Positions 59,591 to 64,000 of a stretch of 64,000 bases of DNA are shown here, one piece after another. The stretch's first letter is position 1; every line of letters begins with the position of its first letter. The notes beneath the pieces were generated by a model, which was not told where the DNA came from, made no database searches, and was given only the letters and a program-made list of their open reading frames with translations. Position numbers and translations under genes: made by a program. Source of the DNA: Gloeopeniophorella convolvens (Eukaryota > Basidiomycota > Agaricomycetes > Russulales); NCBI GenBank assembly GCA_022496205.1, contig WTXD01000043.1:124001-188000 (forward strand), read 5' to 3'.

Positions 59591-61029
59591 TGCTGATTCC
59601 GTTGTCTGGTCCATTGCGTGAGCATCGCTCTCAAGATTGTGTAATTACAGTAGACTCGCTTTTACCGGACCCCGTAACGATAGCGATGTTCGTCTCACAT
59701 GATCTGGAACATGAATACTCGTCGCCATCAATCCTCGGCGTTATAACTGATCGGGGTACTCAAACAAGCCTACAGAACTGAACGTACGAGGGATCATCAG
59801 AGATCAGTGCGGCATGGATGAGGTGAGGGTCGCACCGGGGTCGCGCAGCACGACGTAGCCTTGCATGACGAGTCGCTCGCTGTTTGGATTCCGGGATGAG
59901 TGGTTCATGGGAACTCATGTTCTTCTCGGTGCATATACACAATATAGCAATGTGAAGTTTCCTGGGTCAAAAGTGCGCTTCGCACCGTTCGCCTCGCAAT
60001 AGCAAATAATGACAAACAAGTTTCTGACATGGCGAACCGGCGAACCCAGACGAACGGGCCGCTAGGCTCCGACGCGTTGTTTGACCTCACACTGGCAGGG
60101 CCGTTTGCCTGTCTGTAGTTACGTACCTCCTCTCCACATGTCCCTAGCAGCTGCCAATCGATCACGACACGAGCCCTGCCTGAGCAGGGGACATGCTTGC
60201 ATATCGCGAATGCCAACCTCTCATGCCCATGTGTCATGCAGTGAGCACTTGCGTGCGCGTTGGCAATTTCTCCCATATAGTGTTTATTCCAACCCTAGCT
60301 CTATGTAGCTCTTCAACACAGCCGCCCGATTGCAATGCCGCTACGTGTGGAGCACATGCATTAGCGTCCGACCTAGGGCCGTCACACCGCACTGGCAGTC
60401 CATATCCATATCCACGCCGTTATTGCCGGTTACCGACGAGTATGTTTCTTGCGATTGTTCATGCATCATGAGTCCAGGCAACGGCTGACAAACGAATCTA
60501 GACTTGAACCCGGAGATGTAAAGCGTGTGTATTCGGTGGGTAGGGCATCGTTAATTTTCTCCAAAATGTGCTGCTGGAGGACGACTTCGACCTGCACCTC
60601 GCGCTGCTTTCCGCTGCTCAGCGCCATGGTTCACTCAACACACCTCCGACTATCAGTACGTAAAACAGCACGATGCCTCACTGCGACGAAGCATCCCTTG
60701 GGCGTCTAGATTATGTTATTCCGCTTTCGTACTGCCCCATTCTTGTGAGACAATTATCAGTATGCTACTCGCTCCGCGTTGGCCCGAAGAGTCATCTAAC
60801 CGCCGTTCCTACTTCATCGACATGGGTGTTCAAAGTTGCTTCAAAGCGTGTCAACCTTCGCAACCATTTCCCCAACTCGAGGGCGGTCGAACTTATACTC
60901 TCAATCTTACTAGCTCCCTTTCGGCGGCCTCAGCTTCTTCGATATCCAAACGTTCACGCGGCCGGAGGGCGGTATATGCGGATCCCCATAATCGAATTAT
61001 AGTGCCTTCTCTGACGCTCCTTTTTAACG
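59591..61029. other. 1.4-kb intergenic stretch
   Basis: Lies between DUF6534 copy 4 and the decayed O-methyltransferase. No motif-bearing frame. It may include unrecognisable 5' remains of that pseudogene. Confidence 0.45.
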
Positions 61030-62415
61030 TGGACCCTCTTGACAACCACTCCGATTTTGATGGAGGCTGCCCGCCTCATCATTGCAACAGCTGTCCAGTT
61101 GGCTGCCACCGTGCGCCCTCCAACAGACACCTCATCCGAACACGTTTACGGAATGCGAATATTCACATGGTTGGGTTTGGTGGTTGGCACCCCGGACGTG
61201 TCAAATATGCTTGTAGGCACAAGCGCTGATGTGAATCGATTTCTGCTTTCTTCTTTGGCCCATCTTGACTTGCTCAGTGTAGGTTTTGCACGCCGAGGAG
61301 ACTGGAGGACTATTCAAGACCTGTGGGAGTCGGGTATGTATTCCTCCAGACGCTCACGGCATGTTACTTAGGACGCGACTAGCGCGCGTTTTGCGGCATC
61401 TGGTGACGCGCCACCGTCGATGTCGACTTGTCCTCGACACCATTGGCGGGCGCGAACTTTATGCCCACGCGCGCTTCTGGCGCGCGCCAGCGCGGCGCGG
61501 GGTCCTCTGGAGTTCACGACGCTCTGCTTACTGTCAGTCTCGTAGCGCTCCAACTCGGCTTAGTTTCTGCGCGCACTATTTGGGACTTCAGAAGGGCCAG
61601 GCAGACGCCGATGCGATATCAGTAATCCGCGGATGTCAGGAATACAAGAACCACGTAGTGCGCAGCTGCAATTTAACTTTTGCATGTGATGATGCTCAGA
61701 CACTCTCCGCACAGCGCGCCCTCCTTGGGGCCGGTAAAACGCTACGGCCGTACCCGCGCGACCTGCCATCCTTATTCCACGAGGCCGCACATGTAGTAAA
61801 GGTGCCATAGCTTGGGCAAGGGTCCCCTGGTGACCGGTCACGTGTGTCTGACTTGACGGGCACGCCGACTACGGCGACCAACGTACGGCCGGATGGTCTC
61901 GGTGTTACAGGGTCATGACCTTCTCTTCCGTTGTTTCCGCATGCTATGACCGAATTCTTGCCTCATCCACCAGCACAGAGCGTTTTTGAACCGCAGCAGA
62001 TTGAGGGCGCGGCTATGTATCTCGTGCGTTTCATCCTTCACGACTGGTCAGACGCCTAGTGCATTGAAATCCCCACACAACTCCGCACAGCCGCAGAACC
62101 TCACGGCCGCCTAATTATATTCGAAAACGTCGTGCAGCATGCCTGAATCGAGCTCCACGGTCCACCACTTCCGCCAGCCCCTCTGCTCCCGAACCTAGGG
62201 CCCGGGGTTGCGGGTGGGCGGTACGCGCACAATAATGGATCTACAGGTAAGTTCCATTCCACGCAGCCTGAAATCAACTAACTTGCGCGTTACAAGATGA
62301 CGACGACGGCCAATGGACAAGAGCGCACGCGGCCCTTGGCTCGAAAACGGGGTGGAAACAGGAGACTCTGACGCTGGGTCCCTTCGCTGCTAGAACCTTC
62401 GTGCCTATTGCATAA
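61030..62415 (+). pseudogene. Decayed O-methyltransferase gene (copy D)
   Basis: Recognisable fragments occur in the correct family order. Exon 1 end: 'LMEAARLIIATAVQLAATV', after a frameshift from 'DPLDNHSD'. A degenerate exon 2 lies at about 61281-61333. The exon 3 start is 'ARVLRHLVTRH' (about 61382-61420). Exon 7 is 'FEPQQIEGAAMYLVRFILHD' (from about 61985), broken by in-frame TAG and TGA. Exon 8 (62297-62415) is frameshifted but still ends 'LGPFAARTFVPIA' and stop. The 361-nt exon carrying the SAM-binding VDVGG motif is not found. With stops, frameshifts and the missing catalytic exon it cannot encode a working enzyme. Confidence 0.85.
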
Positions 62416-63469
62416 TCTTGGCCCATCGCTGGATTCATGGAACAGTGAGTCCTGTGCCTCCGGCTGGTTTGTCAGATGCACTGTTTCTGTATAGAAGATT
62501 TCTACGGGAGAGCGGTGGAATTCGTTGGCTGTCTACTATCCTAGGTCGCCGCGGTCTCTGTTACACAAGGCCGAGTCTCCCCAACAATGCCCCCGACGGG
62601 AGCGGCGGGAAGTTGTGACTCATACACACTGTAAACGTGTGATTTAGGTTCGCGAGTATCAATTCGACGAGCCTCGCCGCGTAGCCACGCGCGCGAGTTG
62701 GGCGGCCGCGAAGTTGACGCGACGGCGCTAATTATGTATGTCGGCTGCGGCCCGGCCTGCGGTACGCCAGGGTGCGCTCTTCAATCTTCACCCCATCGTT
62801 GGTCACGTTCACCAGCTTGACCAGCCTTGATTCCCAGGGACAGCTTCGCTCTCCAGCTTCTCTTCGGTGGTATCAATTCCGCGCAAATTGGAATCAGATT
62901 CCCATTTACATTCGTCACCTTCGAACGACGGTACTGGGGCAACTCGGTTCAATAGCGGTTGAACGTTGAAGGATTAGCAGATGTCGATTATGGCTGACTC
63001 GGGTCGGCCGTCGAGGTGAGTTAGTTTCGGCTTTCGTTCGAGTCCGCGGACCCTCCTGAAGGTCTCAATTCAGTTTGGGATGTGCTGGTGTCTGCACTTT
63101 CCACGTCTCTTTATTCCATATCTTCAAACCATTAGGCTCCACGTAGTAGCGCCCAACTCTTCTCTCACGCGGCTTGGCTTTGTGGCCCTTGGTCGACTGG
63201 CTGACACCTCTTGGAGCGGGCGTGCCGTGTCATTCGAAGCTCTAGCTTCGAGTTCCATGAATTCTCTCGCATTTTTCGCATGATTCACCGATCTCTGTCC
63301 GAGATCTAGTCACATCAACCCGTGGGCAGAACAATCAATTATTCACACACAGAGACCCCATCCTGGTCACGCGCGCCTCTGCTCCTGGGTTCGTCTTGCT
63401 TAAAAGTGGGTGGCTATGTGGCTCATCTCCCTGGAATCCCTATTGATATCGGGCCTAGTCTTGATAACG
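62416..63469. other. 1.05-kb intergenic stretch
   Basis: Short motif-free frames only (for example 62772-62969 and 63080-63283). The right end holds the promoter of O-methyltransferase E. Confidence 0.45.
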
Positions 63470-64000
63470 ATGCTCTCCTCACTTTCCTCTTTGATTTCCT
63501 CAAATGTGCACAAGGTGGAATCTGCATATTCGAGCAAAGGGATCCCCTTCCCTTCTCTAGATACTCCGTACCAACCGGGACCGTTCGACAATGATCCAGA
63601 TGTGTTGGAAGCCTCACGCCTCATCGTTGCAGCAGCAGCCCAGTTGGTCGCTATGCTCCGGCTACCAATGGACACCCTGTACGAATATGCATCCGGCATG
63701 CAGATGACGGCCTCTTTGGGGTTGATGGTGGATACTGACGTTCCTGACCTCCTCAAGGAGGCGGGTCCGGGCGTGCGTTCGCTTTCCTCATGTTACGCTT
63801 ATTTAAAAACTAGCGCACATAGGGTCTTCACGTTGACGAGATCGGCCAGGCCATTGACGTTGACTCGTCGAGACTAGGCACGTGCCCATCTTGTTGGGAT
63901 GTCCTGGACGCTGACATGGGTGCTATCAGCTCGCGTTTTGCGGCACCTGGCGACGCGTCATGTCTTCAAGGAGGTCGCTCCCAATATTTTCGCCAATAAC
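63470..64000 (+). CDS. SAM-dependent O-methyltransferase (copy E), truncated by window edge
   Basis: First three exons visible: 63470-63772, 63823-63877, and 63930 running off the edge. The spliced peptide has 'GIPFPSLDTPYQPGPFDND', 'GLHVDEIGQAIDVDSSRLA', then 'RVLRHLATRHVFKEVAPNI', the N-terminal dimerisation region of the same family as copies A-C. Exon 2 is 55 nt as in all copies. Its second intron begins GCACGT, so it is GC-AG in this model. The frame opens upstream of 63470, but the ATG there gives the usual family N-terminus. The catalytic half lies beyond the window. It is on the opposite strand to copies A-C and follows the decayed copy D in the same direction. Confidence 0.85.

Noticed and set aside
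61286..61810. 174-codon plus frame
   Set aside because: Runs through the decayed O-methyltransferase in mixed phases and matches the family only at 'RVLRHLVTRH'; composition afterwards is not protein-like.
1..64000. Transposons, LTRs, CRISPR arrays, plasmid or phage features
   Set aside because: None seen. CRISPR and bacterial elements are not expected in this eukaryotic DNA, and no reverse transcriptase, transposase or long terminal repeat motif was recognised by eye.

Overview
The window looks like nuclear DNA of a basidiomycete fungus, most likely an Agaricomycete and possibly a wood-decay polypore. The evidence is about 130 short spliceosomal introns (mostly 48-75 nt), four members of the DUF6534 membrane family (known from Agaricomycetes), a glyoxal-oxidase-like copper radical oxidase, Agaricomycete-style F-box proteins and a fungal intron-containing tRNA-Gln. 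The species assignment is inference. I built the gene models by hand from splice signals, reading frame and remembered family motifs. Every multi-exon model given sums to whole codons, but none has been tested against transcripts.

Layout. 0-14 kb is a loosely packed accessory region: two F-box proteins, one DUF6534 membrane protein, a very uncertain small gene and a class A FAD monooxygenase. 15.8-29.4 kb is a compact housekeeping block: mitoribosomal mS38/COX24, the TPR protein IML2, an unconventional-prefoldin (URI1/Bud27-like) protein, the ribosome-assembly factor PNO1/DIM2, a secreted copper radical oxidase and the purine enzyme ADE4. Many of its genes share divergent promoters. A second small housekeeping island at 35.9-39.6 kb holds tRNA-Gln(CUG), a BBC1/AIM3-type protein and the mitochondrial GTP/GDP carrier GGC1.

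From 29.9 kb to the right edge the rest is accessory and strongly duplicated. It holds five SAM-dependent O-methyltransferase loci (three intact, one decayed, one running off the edge), a cytochrome P450, a UbiA-type membrane prenyltransferase and three more DUF6534 genes. Prenyltransferase, P450 and several O-methyltransferases within about 34 kb suggest a specialised-metabolite locus making a prenylated, hydroxylated and methoxylated aromatic or quinone compound. No polyketide synthase or terpene synthase is visible, so the aromatic substrate would have to come from elsewhere.

Points worth most attention: the P450/UbiA/O-methyltransferase/DUF6534 cluster; the exactly conserved exon lengths of the O-methyltransferases; a precise loss of two adjacent introns in one DUF6534 gene; an apparent excess of GC-AG introns; and an ADE4 start codon split by an intron.
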